Shown: positions 46,915-56,209, numbered from the stretch's first letter. The stretch is 64,000 nt of DNA from Pseudomonas fulva NBRC 16637 = DSM 17717 (GCF_000730565.1 NZ_BBIQ01000025.1:1-64000); one strand, 5' to 3'. The notes: a model not told the origin generated them from the sequence alone. Translations and numbers: made by a program.

Positions 46915-47711
46915 GCGCTGAACCCGTGTTCACTGGCGGGGAAGGTGACCTGCTTGACGGCCTGGACATAAGCGGCGAGGGCGCTGGCGATGTCAGGTTG
47001 GCCGTCCATGAAGTTCTTCACGAACTTGGGCACCCGACCGCTGAGAGACAGGCCGAGCATGTCGTGCAGCACCAGTACCTGACCATCGGTGGCGTTGCCG
47101 GCACCAATGCCGATGACCGGGATGCGCACGGCCTGGGTGATCGCTGCGGCCAGATCGCTCGGCACGCACTCGAGCAACAGCATCGCGGCGCCCGCGGCTT
47201 CAAGGGCGATGGCATCGGCCTGCATCTGCCGGGCTTGTGCCTCAAGGCGGCCTTGTACTTTATAGCCGCCGAGCACGTTTACGGTCTGAGGTGTCAGGCC
47301 CAGGTGGGCGCACACAGGCACGCCGCGCTCGGCCAGCAGCCGAATGGTCTCGGCCAGCCAGGCTGCACCTTCGATCTTGACCATGTGGGCGCCGGCCTGC
47401 ATCAGCGCCGCGCTGTTGGCAAAGGCCGATTCGGGCGTGGCGTGGGCCATGAAAGGCAAGTCGGCGAGAATCAATGCGCCGTGATTGCCGCGCTTGACCG
47501 AGGCGGTGTGGTAGGCCATGTCTGCCGTGGTGACCGGCAAGGTGCTGTCATGGCCTTGCAAGACCATGCCCAAGGAGTCGCCCACCAGCAGGACGTCGAC
47601 GCCAGCCTGGCTGGCTGCCTTGGCGAACGTCGCGTCATAGCAGGTCAGCATGGCGATTTTTTCACCCTTGGCCTTCAGGCCATTGAGGGTGGAAAGGGTT
47701 ACTTCAGGCAT
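46911..47711 (-). CDS. panB: 3-methyl-2-oxobutanoate hydroxymethyltransferase
   Basis: A 266-residue TIM-barrel enzyme forming ketopantoate, the first pantothenate step. Motifs MLTCYDATFAKAASQAGVDV, VGDSLGMVLQGHDSTLPVT and IGIGAGNATDGQVLVLHDML are diagnostic. It precedes panC with a 4-nt overlap. The 250-nt region upstream to folK (47712-47961) has no gene and probably holds the panBC promoter. Confidence 0.98.
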   Translation of the reverse strand: MPEVTLSTLNGLKAKGEKIAMLTCYDATFAKAASQAGVDVLLVGDSLGMVLQGHDSTLPVTTADMAYHTASVKRGNHGALILADLPFMAHATPESAFANSAALMQAGAHMVKIEGAAWLAETIRLLAERGVPVCAHLGLTPQTVNVLGGYKVQGRLEAQARQMQADAIALEAAGAAMLLLECVPSDLAAAITQAVRIPVIGIGAGNATDGQVLVLHDMLGLSLSGRVPKFVKNFMDGQPDIASALAAYVQAVKQVTFPASEHGFSA

Positions 47712-47961
47712 GTAGAGAGTTCCTCATTCTGGCGCCAGGGGAAACGACTGCATGCAACCTGAGTAGTCATCTTCCGCAGCGGCACATCATCGCGCGTGAT
47801 GTTCTGGCACAGGTCCGTCCGGGCCTCGATAGGGGTGCGCAACACGGGGGTGCCACGCGGGTCGCCTATAGTCGTGAGCGGAATGAGGGAAGTCAATCAC
47901 CCTGTTACCGCATTGTTACGATCAGGGTGTTACTGGCGTTACTGCCCTAACGAACGGCCGG

Positions 47962-48441
47962 TTACAGGCGTTCGAGGCCAATGCAAGGGCAGGCGGCGAG
48001 CAGTTGGGACAGTTGGCGGCCATCGGCAAGCCGGAAGTCTGCAGGTACCAGTTCGGCCAGCGGATAAAGCACGAAGGGCCTGGCATGCATGTGGTAGTGC
48101 GGTACCTGCAGGCGCGGCAGGTCCAGCACCTGGTCGCCGTACAGCAGGATGTCCAGGTCGAGGGTGCGCGGCCCCCAGCGTTCCTTGCGCACCCGGCCCT
48201 GGTCGTTTTCGATGGCCTGCAAGGCATCGAGCAGGTCAAGTGGCGCCAAGGCGCTGTCGAGCGCGGCGACCGCATTGGTGTAGCGGGGCTGACCCGGCAG
48301 TAGCGAATCGCTGGTATACAGCGCCGAAGCAGCCACCAGTCGCGTTGCCTGGACCTGATCGAGGGCGTCCAGGGCGCTGCGCAACTGCTCGGCCGGGGCA
48401 TCCAGATTGCTGCCCAAGCCGACGTACACGCGGATGCTCAC
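47962..48441 (-). CDS. folK: HPPK, 2-amino-4-hydroxy-6-hydroxymethyldihydropteridine diphosphokinase
   Basis: A 159-residue kinase giving the pterin pyrophosphate used by FolP. N-terminal VYVGLGSNLDAPAEQL and the HPPK signature RWGPRTLDLDILLYGD are present. The ATG overlaps the pcnB stop by 4 nt. pcnB-folK is a conserved pair, and panBC follows on the same strand. Confidence 0.97.
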   Translation of the reverse strand: MSIRVYVGLGSNLDAPAEQLRSALDALDQVQATRLVAASALYTSDSLLPGQPRYTNAVAALDSALAPLDLLDALQAIENDQGRVRKERWGPRTLDLDILLYGDQVLDLPRLQVPHYHMHARPFVLYPLAELVPADFRLADGRQLSQLLAACPCIGLERL

Positions 48442-49820
48442 TCGAAGGCCTCTTCACCACCGCGCTTGCGCTTGCTGTTGCTGCGCTTGCGTTTGCGGGA
48501 CGCACCGCCTTCATCACGGCTGCCCAGGTCGCGAATCATGTCGCGGCGCTCGCTGTCATTGGCTTCCTGATACTCGGTCCACCACTGGCCAAGGTCATCG
48601 GTTTCTTCGCCAGCGCTTTCGCGCAGCAGCAGGAAATCGTAACCGGCACGGAAGCGCGGATTGTCCAGCAGCATGTCGGCGCGTTTACCGCTGCGGCGCG
48701 GCAGGCGTTCCTGCATATCCCAGATTTCGCGGATCGGCAGCGTGAAGCGCTTGGGGATGGCGATGCGCGCGCATTGCTCGGCGATCAGGTCATGGGCTGC
48801 GCCGTTCATGGCCGGAATCGGTGGCACCCCTTGATTCTGCAGGTGCAGAACGCGTGCTGGCAGGGCAGGCCACAACAGGGCTGCGAACATGAAGGCAGGC
48901 GTTACCGGCTTGCCTTGCTTGACGCGCAGGTCCGTGTTGCTCAGCGCCTGGCTGATCAGCGTGTGGGTATAAGTGGGGCGGTCTTCCAGCGCCTGGGCAC
49001 TGGCGGGGAACAGGGGCTCGAACAGCTGCAGGTCGACCAGCATTTCGAACACCATGGCGCCCTGGCCCGAAAGGAACAGCTTCAGGCTCTCTTCGAACAG
49101 CCGCGCCGGCGGTATTTCGCGTAGCAACGGCGCCAGTTCGCGGATCGGCTGTACGGTGTGCTTTTCGATACCGAAGTCGAGCTTGGCTGCGAAACGCACC
49201 GCACGCAGCATGCGTACTGGGTCTTCCTGGTAGCGATGGGTAGGATCGCCGATCAGGCGCAACAGGCGATTGCGCACATCGTGCACGCCGTTGGCGTAAT
49301 CGAGGATGCGCTCGCTGACCGGATCGTAATACAGCGCGTTGATGGTGAAGTCGCGGCGCTGCGCGTCTTCTTCCAAGGTGCCATATACGTTGTCGCGCAA
49401 GATTCGCCCGCTGGCATTATGGGACGAGCGGTGGCTGTCGCCCTGATCGTCCTCGGAGTGAGGGGCACGGAAGGTGGCGACTTCAATGATTTCACGGCCG
49501 AAATGCACGTGAACCAACTTGAAGCGGCGGCCGATGATCCGCGCGTTACGGAACTCGGCGCGTACCTGTTCGGGGGTGGCGCTGGTGGCCACGTCGAAGT
49601 CTTTCGGCGTGATGCCCAGCATCAGGTCGCGGACACAACCACCGACCAGATAAGCCTGGTAACCGGCGCTCTGCAGGCGCTCCACGATGTTCACCGCATG
49701 GCGGCTGAACTGGTGGCGCTGCAGCGAATGCTGGCTTTTGTTGATCACCTCGGGCGTGGTACGCCGGTGGTGCTGGCCCGGTACGGGCGGGCGGAACGAC
49801 TGGAACAGCTTCTTCAGCAT
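48438..49820 (-). CDS. pcnB: Poly(A) polymerase I
   Basis: A 460-residue class-II nucleotidyltransferase that adds 3' A-tails to RNA and promotes decay. The catalytic block AYLVGGCVRDLMLGITPKDF with DVATSA is near residue 60, RRDFTINALYYDP near 150 and the RNA-binding block RYQEDPVRMLRAVRFAAKL near 190. A strongly basic tail (RKRKRSNSKRKRGGEE) is typical of PcnB. ATG at 49820 is used; a GTG at 49829 is in frame. The crcZ gene lies upstream on the same strand. Confidence 0.97.
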   Translation of the reverse strand: MLKKLFQSFRPPVPGQHHRRTTPEVINKSQHSLQRHQFSRHAVNIVERLQSAGYQAYLVGGCVRDLMLGITPKDFDVATSATPEQVRAEFRNARIIGRRFKLVHVHFGREIIEVATFRAPHSEDDQGDSHRSSHNASGRILRDNVYGTLEEDAQRRDFTINALYYDPVSERILDYANGVHDVRNRLLRLIGDPTHRYQEDPVRMLRAVRFAAKLDFGIEKHTVQPIRELAPLLREIPPARLFEESLKLFLSGQGAMVFEMLVDLQLFEPLFPASAQALEDRPTYTHTLISQALSNTDLRVKQGKPVTPAFMFAALLWPALPARVLHLQNQGVPPIPAMNGAAHDLIAEQCARIAIPKRFTLPIREIWDMQERLPRRSGKRADMLLDNPRFRAGYDFLLLRESAGEETDDLGQWWTEYQEANDSERRDMIRDLGSRDEGGASRKRKRSNSKRKRGGEEAFE

Positions 49821-49940
49821 GGGATGCACTGTTTGAAGGAATGTTCGGCCAAGAATATGAGAATGGCCGCATGATGGGCGGGGATTCTAGCATTTACTCG
49901 CGGGATGGTGTAGGCGGTCGCAGAATGCCTGCCCAAAGGC

Positions 49941-50315
49941 AGAAACGACAAGGGGAGCCTAAGCTCCCCAAGAAGTCGTTGCGTGTGCTCTTATTGTTTT
50001 TTTTGCGGGCTTCTTGTTTTTGTTGAGCGCCCTGCCACTAAGCGCGAAGCTTGTGGACGACCCCCAAGCCAGGGGTAAAGAGCAAACGGATTGCTTTGGC
50101 CGCTGATGTCACGTTGATCGTCGATCCATCCAGTTCAGGTGCTGCTTTTTAGTGCAGTTTTTGTTGTTCTCTGCCTGGGTGTGGGGCAAGCCCCAAACAT
50201 GCATCCTCTCCAAAAGAATCAGTTAGCTGCGCCTCCGCCGTCTTGTTCTTATTGTGCGTGAGTCGTTTCGTCTTGTTCTTATTGTGGGTTGCAGTGCTTG
50301 TTATTGTTTTTGTAC
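49941..50315 (-). ncRNA. crcZ: CrcZ regulatory RNA (catabolite repression, Hfq/Crc decoy)
   Basis: The gap between cbrB and pcnB holds no convincing gene, but the minus strand carries six A-rich motifs of the Hfq/Crc type: complements of 50297-50312, 50272-50285, 50242-50255, 50157-50169, 50010-50025 and 49988-50005, including AATAAGAACAAG twice and AACAAAAACAAG. A -24/-12 promoter sits 11 nt before the assumed 5' end. A GGGGAGC/GCTCCCC stem (49952-49969) marks the 3' end, giving about 375 nt. CrcZ is known at exactly this locus in Pseudomonas. It titrates Hfq/Crc from target mRNAs when preferred carbon sources run out. Exact ends are approximate. Confidence 0.92.
49952..49969 (-). terminator. 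3' hairpin of crcZ
   Basis: GGGGAGC / GCTCCCC with a 4-nt loop. On the minus strand it is followed by an interrupted T-rich tail (TTGTCGTTTC). A second stem nearby (49928-49941 region) may help. Confidence 0.65.
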
Positions 50316-50325
50316 TAAGCATATA

Positions 50326-50340
50326 GCAGAAGGCGTGCCA
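50326..50340 (-). promoter_or_regulatory. Sigma-54 promoter of crcZ
   Basis: On the minus strand TGGCAC-GCCTT-CTGC, a match to TGGCAC-N5-TTGC with one mismatch and correct GG-GC spacing. It lies directly upstream of the A-rich motif region. CbrB, encoded next door, is an AAA+ activator with the GAFTGA sigma-54 contact loop, so it is the expected activator. Confidence 0.85.
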
Positions 50341-50416
50341 ACTTTGGCTGGCCCAGCAAATCCGGGGGTTTGGTCATTTCTGCAGGGTTGCATCCCAGGG
50401 GCGCAACGTGTTTTTC

Positions 50417-50463
50417 GTTACCGTTTGCCTCGGTAACTGTTACGTGCCAGCAGGCAGGTAACA
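50417..50463. promoter_or_regulatory. CbrB upstream activating sequence (inverted repeats)
   Basis: Two inverted repeats: GTTACCG-N7-CGGTAAC (50417-50437) and TGTTAC-N14-GTAACA (50438-50463), abutting each other 77-137 nt upstream of the crcZ -24 box. The second matches, from memory of work on P. putida, the palindrome proposed for CbrB. No other gene lies in 50341-50570, so this interval is the regulatory region of crcZ. Confidence 0.75.
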
Positions 50464-50570
50464 GATTTTGCAGAGGGGGAGGGTGCGGGGAATCGGTTTG
50501 AGCCCTATTACGAGGAAGGGCTTTGCAGCGTGACCGAAGACGGGCAGGAGATGACGCCTGCCCGGTTGAA

Positions 50571-52010
50571 TCAGTTCTCGCTGGTGGCGTTGGTTTTACG
50601 GCGTGGAATACCCAGGCGCTGCCTGCGCTCCCAAAGGCATTTACGGCTGACGCCCAGCTTGCGTGCCAGCTCGGTCTCGGTCATGTGGTCCTGATGCTCC
50701 AACACGAAATGCTGGAAGTAGTCCTCCAGCGACAGGTCTTCGGTCGGCTCATGACTGGCCGTGGCGGCACCGGCCACGGTCAGCGTACTGTCGAGCAGCT
50801 CGTCCTCGTCCAGCTCGCTGAGCTCGATGTCGATGCCCAACAGCTCCGCCGAAATTTCCGGGCTCTCGCTCAGGATCACCGCGCGCTCCACGGCGTTTTC
50901 CAGTTCTCGCACGTTGCCGGGCCAGCTGTAGTGACGAATGGCCTGCTCTGCCTCGGAAGAGAAGTGCAGATCGTCGCGCCCGATCCGCGCGCACTGGCGG
51001 GCCAGGAAGGCACTGGCAATTTCGTTCACATCGCTGCCACGCTCGCGCAGGGCAGGTAGCTTGAGCGCGATCACGTGCAAGCGGTAATACAAGTCTTCAC
51101 GGAACTGACCGGCCTTGGCCAGGTTTTTCAGGTCTCGGTGAGTGGCCGCGATCAGGCGCACGTCGACCTTTTGCGACTGCACCGAACCCACCCGGCGAAT
51201 TTCCCCTTCCTGAAGCACGCGCAACAGGCGCGCCTGAGCTTCGAGTGGCAGTTCGCCGATCTCGTCAAGGAACAAGGTGCCGCCGTCAGCAGCCTCCACC
51301 AGCCCGGCCCGGCCTGCGCTGGCGCCGGTAAAGGCGCCCTTTTCGTGACCGAACAGCTCGGACTCGATGAGCGTTTCGGGAATCGCCGCGCAGTTGACCG
51401 AAATCATCGGTGCCTTGGCCCGCCGAGACAAGTTGTGCAGCGCGCGGGCGACCAGTTCCTTGCCGGTGCCTGATTCACCCTGGATCAGCACATTGGAATC
51501 GGTAGGGGCGACCTTGCGGATCTTGTTGAACATGTCCTGCATGGGGGCGCAGGAACCGATGATGCCGATATCTCCGTTGGTCGCCGGTGCGCTGGCTTTG
51601 TCCGCCGGGGCAGACTTGCCGGAAACCGGGCGTGGCTCAGGGGCTGCGGGAGGCGCGCTTGGCCGATCACGCAGGATGCGCGCAACCGCCTGGAGCATCT
51701 CATCATGATCGAACGGCTTGGCGATGTAGTCGACCGCGCCCATTTTCATCGAGTCCACGGCCGAGCGCAGGCTGGCGTAGCTGGTCATGATCAGCACAGG
51801 CCTGCCCTCGCCGAGCTTGATCAACTCGGTGCCAGGGGCACCCGGCAGGTGCAGGTCGCTGACGATCAGGTCGAAGGTCGCAATGCTGAAGCGTTCCTGT
51901 GCTTCCTGCACCGAGCCGGCTTCGCTGACCTGGTACTGGTTCCGTTCGAGCAGGCGTCGCAGGGCCGAGCGGATGATGGTTTCGTCTTCGACGATCAGAA
52001 TATGCGGCAT
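50571..52010 (-). CDS. cbrB: NtrC-family response regulator CbrB
   Basis: A 479-residue sigma-54 activator of carbon/nitrogen balance. The receiver domain has the phospho-Asp in FDLIVSDLHLPG (D52). The AAA+ domain carries Walker A GESGTGKE near 180 and the GAFTGA loop near 223. A C-terminal Fis-type helix-turn-helix (TETELARKLGVSRKCLWERR) follows. It is 4 nt downstream of cbrA and activates crcZ and catabolic genes (histidine, proline, arginine) in Pseudomonas. Full length. Confidence 0.98.
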   Translation of the reverse strand: MPHILIVEDETIIRSALRRLLERNQYQVSEAGSVQEAQERFSIATFDLIVSDLHLPGAPGTELIKLGEGRPVLIMTSYASLRSAVDSMKMGAVDYIAKPFDHDEMLQAVARILRDRPSAPPAAPEPRPVSGKSAPADKASAPATNGDIGIIGSCAPMQDMFNKIRKVAPTDSNVLIQGESGTGKELVARALHNLSRRAKAPMISVNCAAIPETLIESELFGHEKGAFTGASAGRAGLVEAADGGTLFLDEIGELPLEAQARLLRVLQEGEIRRVGSVQSQKVDVRLIAATHRDLKNLAKAGQFREDLYYRLHVIALKLPALRERGSDVNEIASAFLARQCARIGRDDLHFSSEAEQAIRHYSWPGNVRELENAVERAVILSESPEISAELLGIDIELSELDEDELLDSTLTVAGAATASHEPTEDLSLEDYFQHFVLEHQDHMTETELARKLGVSRKCLWERRQRLGIPRRKTNATSEN

Positions 52011-52014
52011 TGAT

Positions 52015-54984
52015 TCAATTCTCTCGACGGTCTCGATTTTCAGGGGACGTCGCTACGACATGCCGGGGCAGGGTCACGCGGATCCGTGTGCCACGTTGCC
52101 GTTCGATATCGGCCGGGCTGTCGATGGTGATTTGTCCATAATGCTCTTCCACGATGGAATAGACCAGCGCAAGGCCCAGCCCGGTTCCCTCGCCAGGGTC
52201 CTTGGTGGTGAAGAAGGGTTCGAACAAGCGATCCATGATGTTCTTCGGAATGCCGCTGCCCTCATCCTCCACGATCAGGTCGACCGTGTGCTCGCAGCCC
52301 ACGGTGCGCACGCGGATCGCGCTGCCGGGTGGGGAAGCGTCCCGCGCATTGGACAGCAGGTTGATCAGCACTTGGGCCAGGCGCTGCGGGTCGCCCTCTG
52401 CCCAGTGGTCGGGGTCGCACAGGTTGAAGAACTGCACGTCGAAGTTGCGCCGATTCAAGGCCAGCAGGCCAATGGCGTCCTGGGCCACTTCGGCCAGGCA
52501 CACGGGTTCTTCGCTGTTCTGATGACTGCCGCCTGCATGGGCGAAGCTCATCAGCGACTGCACGATGCGCGACACCCGCTTGGTCTGTTCGAGGATCTGG
52601 CTGGACAGCTCGATGATTTCCCCATCCCCTTCGCGCTCCTCGCGAAGGTTCTGCGCAAGGCAGGCGATGCCGGTGATCGGATTGCCGATCTCGTGGGCCA
52701 CACCCGCCGCCAGGCGACCGATGCTGGCCAGGCGTTCGGAGTGCACCAGCTTGTCTTCCAGGGCCTGGGTGTCGGTCAGGTCTTCCACCAGCAGCACCAG
52801 GCCACTGTTGCCTGGGGCCAGCGGTTCGTCGATGGCGGCCTTGTGCAGGTTCAGCCAGCGCGGCTGGCCGTCCAGCGCCAGGCGCTGCTTGTGCAAGTGT
52901 TCATCCGGCACATTGATGAAGCCTTGCAACAGGCCCCGCCAGGGTTCGGCAATGGTGATCAGGCGCGAACCGACCACGTGCTTGGCCGCAATGCCGGTCA
53001 GCTCTTCCATGGCCTTGTTCCACATGAGGATTTCCTGGTCCTTGGCCAGGGAACATACCCCCATCGGCAGCTCCTGAAGCGTCTGGCGGTGATAGCGGCG
53101 CAACGCGTCGAGTTCGGCAGCCAGGCCGGTCAGGCGCGAGTGGTAGTCTTCCAACCGGCTTTCGATGAAGTGGATGTCTTCGGTCACATAGTTTTCATTG
53201 CCCGACTTATAGGGCAGGAAGGTCTCCACCATGTCCTGGGCGACGCTTGGGCCCATCAGGCCGGACAGGTTGGCCTCGATGCGGTCGCGCAACCGACGCA
53301 GGGCGTAGGGGCGCCGCTCGTCGAAGGGCAGATACAGGTCGCGCAGGGCTTGCTCCACTTCTTTCTGCGCGGCCTTGGCGCCCAGTGGCTTGGCCAGCTG
53401 GGTGGCGAACTCCTGTGGCGAGGCGGCGTGCAGTTCGCGGCGCTGGGGACGGCGGACGTTGTCGACGGCGCAGGCTTCGGCGGCGGCCACCTCTTCGTTG
53501 CTGGCATTGGTGAACAGGGAGATCAAGGTGAACAGCAGCACGTTGGCGGCCAGCGATGCAATGGCTGCCATGTGCCAGCTGGTGTCGTCGAGCACGTAGA
53601 TCATGTCCAGCAAGGGGATGTAGAAACCCTGCAGGTTACCCAGCAGCGGCAGCAGCATGGTGCCCATCCACACCAGGGTGCCCGCCACTAAGCCGGCAAT
53701 GAACCCCCGCCTATTCGCCGTGGGCCAGTACAGCACCGACAGGACCCCTGGCAGGAACTGCAAGGTGGCCACGAACGCGACGATGCCCAGGTTGGCCAGG
53801 CTCTGGTGGTTGCTCTGGGTGAGGTAGAACATGAAGCCGGCGGTGATGATGGCCACGATCAAGGCCCGGCGTGTCCACTTCAGCCAGCGGTAGATGTTGC
53901 CCTCGGCAGGCGGCTGGTACAGCGGCAGGACCAGGTGATTGAGCGCCATGCCCGAGAGGGCGAGGGTGGTCACGATGATCAACCCGCTGGCTGCCGAAAG
54001 CCCGCCGACATAGGCCAGCAGGGCCAAGGCCTGGTTGTTGGCCGCGATGCCCAACCCCAAGGTGAAGTATTCCGGGTTGGTACTGGCGCCCAGGCGCAAG
54101 CCGGCCCACAGCACCAGGGGCACGGCCAGGCTCATCAGCAGCAGGAACAGCGGCAGCCCCCAGCTGGCGCTGACCAGCGAACGCGGGTTGAGGTTTTCGG
54201 TGAACGCCATGTGGTACATGTGCGGCATGACGATCGCCGAGGCGAAGAACACCAGCAGCAAGGTGCGCCACGGGCCTTCCTGCAAGGGCGTGTGCAGGGC
54301 CGCGAGCGCCGTCTGGTTCTGCAGCAGCCAGACCTCCAGGCCGTGGGGCCCGCCAAAGACACCATACAGGGCATAAAGGCCGATGCCGCCCAGGGAGATG
54401 AGCTTGATCACCGACTCGAAGGCGATGGCGAAGACCAGCCCCTCGTGCTTCTCACGGGTAGCGATGTGCCTTGAACCGAAGAAGATGGTGAACAGGATGA
54501 TGAGGGCACAGAAGGCGAACGCTACCCGGGCCTTGACCGGCTCCCCGGTGAGGATGCTGATGGAGTCGGCCACGGCCTGGATCTGCAGGGCAAGCAGCGG
54601 CAACACCCCGATTAGCATGATCACCGTGGTCAGAGCCCCGGCCCAGGTGCTGCGAAAGCGAAAAGCCAGCAGATCGGCCAGGGACGATAGCTGGTAGGTC
54701 CGGGTGATCTTCAGGATCGGATACAGCAACACCGGTGCCAGCAGGAACGCCCCGGATACCCCCAGGTAACAGGCCAGAAAGCCGTAGCCGTACTGGTAGG
54801 CCAGCCCGACCGATCCGTAGAACGCCCAGGCGCTGGCATAAACCCCCAGCGACAAGGTGTAGGTAAGGGGGTGGCGGATGATCGAGCGCGGTATCAAGCC
54901 GCGTTCGCTGACCCAGGCCACGCCGAACAGCACCAGCAGGTAGCCGGCACTGATCAGGATCATCTGGGTCAGGCTAAAGCTCAT
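52015..54984 (-). CDS. cbrA: Sensor histidine kinase CbrA with transporter-like domain
   Basis: A 989-residue hybrid of an SLC5-type (sodium/solute symporter) membrane domain with about 13 helices in the first 500 residues, and a kinase. After a linker comes a PAS-type segment (about 630-740), HisKA with the phospho-His in GVAHEIGNPITGI near 756, and HATPase with DEGSGIPKNIMDR and FEPFFTTKDPGEGTGLGLAL near 920. Histidine uptake by the N-domain has been reported in Pseudomonas. ATG at 54984 is used; 54990 is also in frame. It overlaps cbrX by 11 nt. Confidence 0.96.
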   Translation of the reverse strand: MSFSLTQMILISAGYLLVLFGVAWVSERGLIPRSIIRHPLTYTLSLGVYASAWAFYGSVGLAYQYGYGFLACYLGVSGAFLLAPVLLYPILKITRTYQLSSLADLLAFRFRSTWAGALTTVIMLIGVLPLLALQIQAVADSISILTGEPVKARVAFAFCALIILFTIFFGSRHIATREKHEGLVFAIAFESVIKLISLGGIGLYALYGVFGGPHGLEVWLLQNQTALAALHTPLQEGPWRTLLLVFFASAIVMPHMYHMAFTENLNPRSLVSASWGLPLFLLLMSLAVPLVLWAGLRLGASTNPEYFTLGLGIAANNQALALLAYVGGLSAASGLIIVTTLALSGMALNHLVLPLYQPPAEGNIYRWLKWTRRALIVAIITAGFMFYLTQSNHQSLANLGIVAFVATLQFLPGVLSVLYWPTANRRGFIAGLVAGTLVWMGTMLLPLLGNLQGFYIPLLDMIYVLDDTSWHMAAIASLAANVLLFTLISLFTNASNEEVAAAEACAVDNVRRPQRRELHAASPQEFATQLAKPLGAKAAQKEVEQALRDLYLPFDERRPYALRRLRDRIEANLSGLMGPSVAQDMVETFLPYKSGNENYVTEDIHFIESRLEDYHSRLTGLAAELDALRRYHRQTLQELPMGVCSLAKDQEILMWNKAMEELTGIAAKHVVGSRLITIAEPWRGLLQGFINVPDEHLHKQRLALDGQPRWLNLHKAAIDEPLAPGNSGLVLLVEDLTDTQALEDKLVHSERLASIGRLAAGVAHEIGNPITGIACLAQNLREEREGDGEIIELSSQILEQTKRVSRIVQSLMSFAHAGGSHQNSEEPVCLAEVAQDAIGLLALNRRNFDVQFFNLCDPDHWAEGDPQRLAQVLINLLSNARDASPPGSAIRVRTVGCEHTVDLIVEDEGSGIPKNIMDRLFEPFFTTKDPGEGTGLGLALVYSIVEEHYGQITIDSPADIERQRGTRIRVTLPRHVVATSPENRDRREN

Positions 54985-55150
54985 CGGCATCTCGTTGGCT
55001 CTGCAGGATGAAAGTGACGACGATCAGGATGAGCCAGAGCAGGTACGGGCGGTACCAGGCTCCGGTGGGCTCGATCCACCAGTCCATGATGGCCGGGGAG
55101 AACAGGTAGATCCCCACGACCAGAAGCAGGACCAAACGATAGATGTACAT
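54974..55150 (-). CDS. cbrX: CbrX, small membrane protein overlapping the cbrA start
   Basis: A 58-codon gene whose stop lies 11 nt inside cbrA. It encodes two hydrophobic helices (YRLVLLLVVGIYLFSPAIM and RPYLLWLILIVVTFIL) with a short loop and a polar end QSQRDADEL. The layout (ATG at 55150, stop overlapping the next start) points to translational coupling with cbrA. It resembles the small DUF-type proteins that sit before other SSS-transporter genes such as actP/yjcH, and a cbrX gene at this place has been described in P. putida (from memory). Confidence 0.88.
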   Translation of the reverse strand: MYIYRLVLLLVVGIYLFSPAIMDWWIEPTGAWYRPYLLWLILIVVTFILQSQRDADEL

Positions 55151-55296
55151 GCGGGCCTCGACGGTTGGGCGCTGCGGGTGTGGATCTATTATTGGCGCAT
55201 ATGGCGTGGCGGATGCTAGCGGGAATCGGCAGCGTTGGCCAAGGGTTTGAATTTCATGGCCTTTTGATTCAGGTTGGCGGGTTATCGAAACCCGGC

Positions 55297-56184
55297 CTAG
55301 CGCAAGTCGGCCTCAGGGACCGTGGTGCGCTGGGCAATGCGTTCGGGCCGCCACTGCGCACGTGCCAGGGCCAGCACTTCGGCCGGGGTGGCGCTTGCGA
55401 GCTGCGCGGGCGTGTCCTGGCCCAGTGCCCTGAGCGCGCGCAGCAGCAGCGGGGTAGCCTGGTCGGCCTGCAAGGGCGGGGAGCGGTACGACTTGCCCAG
55501 CTTGTGGCCGTCAGGCTGGACGATCAGCGGGACATGCAGGTAGCGCGGCTGCGTGAAGCCGAGCAACTCCTGCAGGTACAGTTGACGGGGAGTGTTGTCG
55601 AGCAAGTCGGCGCCGCGCACGATGTCGGTGATGCCTTGCCAGGCGTCATCGAGCACCACCGCCAACTGATAGGCATAGAGCCCGTCGCGGCGCTGAATGA
55701 CGAAGTCGCCGACGTCGCGGCCCAGGTGCTGCTCGTACTCACCTTGAACCCGGTCGGTGAAGCGGTAGGTCAGCTCCGGTACCCGGATACGAATCGCCGC
55801 ACCTTCGCGGGCATGCCCGGCGTTGCGACAAAAGCCGGGGTAGATGCCGCCGTACGCTTCCAGCTGCTTGCGCGAACAGGTGCAGGCGTATGCCAGGCCC
55901 ATGTTGAACAGGCGGTCGACCACGCTGGCATAGACATCAAAGCGCAGGCTCTGGAAAGCCACTTCGCCATCCCATTCCAGGCCGTAGCGCTCCAGGGTTT
56001 GCAGGATGGCATCGCGCGCGCCGGGCATTTCCCGTGGCGGGTCGGTGTCCTCCATGCGCAGCAGCCAACGCCCGCCCACGGCTCGGGCGTCCAGCCAGGA
56101 CGCCAGGGCGGCTACCAGGGAGCCAAAATGCAGGAAACCGCTGGGGGTGGGGGCAAAGCGGCCGATGTAACGGGACTGGGTCAT
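55297..56184 (-). CDS. gluQ: Glutamyl-Q tRNA(Asp) synthetase
   Basis: A 295-residue paralogue of glutamyl-tRNA synthetase lacking the anticodon-binding domain. It attaches glutamate to queuosine in tRNA-Asp. The HIGH-like FAPTPSGFLHFGSLV opens the protein, a zinc site CTCSRKQL...YPGFCR is near 100-120, and a KMSKS-like KLGKSY is near 240. ATG at 56184 gives the family N-terminus; 56199 is also open. It lies 64 nt downstream of dksA, the conserved dksA-gluQ pair. Confidence 0.97.
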   Translation of the reverse strand: MTQSRYIGRFAPTPSGFLHFGSLVAALASWLDARAVGGRWLLRMEDTDPPREMPGARDAILQTLERYGLEWDGEVAFQSLRFDVYASVVDRLFNMGLAYACTCSRKQLEAYGGIYPGFCRNAGHAREGAAIRIRVPELTYRFTDRVQGEYEQHLGRDVGDFVIQRRDGLYAYQLAVVLDDAWQGITDIVRGADLLDNTPRQLYLQELLGFTQPRYLHVPLIVQPDGHKLGKSYRSPPLQADQATPLLLRALRALGQDTPAQLASATPAEVLALARAQWRPERIAQRTTVPEADLR

Positions 56185-56209
56185 GATCGGGCAGGGCATA
56201 TAAATGAAG

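Noticed and set aside
49841..50436. Short plus-strand frames between pcnB and cbrB
   Set aside because: They are antisense to crcZ, low-complexity (Leu/Phe/Cys-rich from T-rich motifs) and lack ribosome-binding sites.
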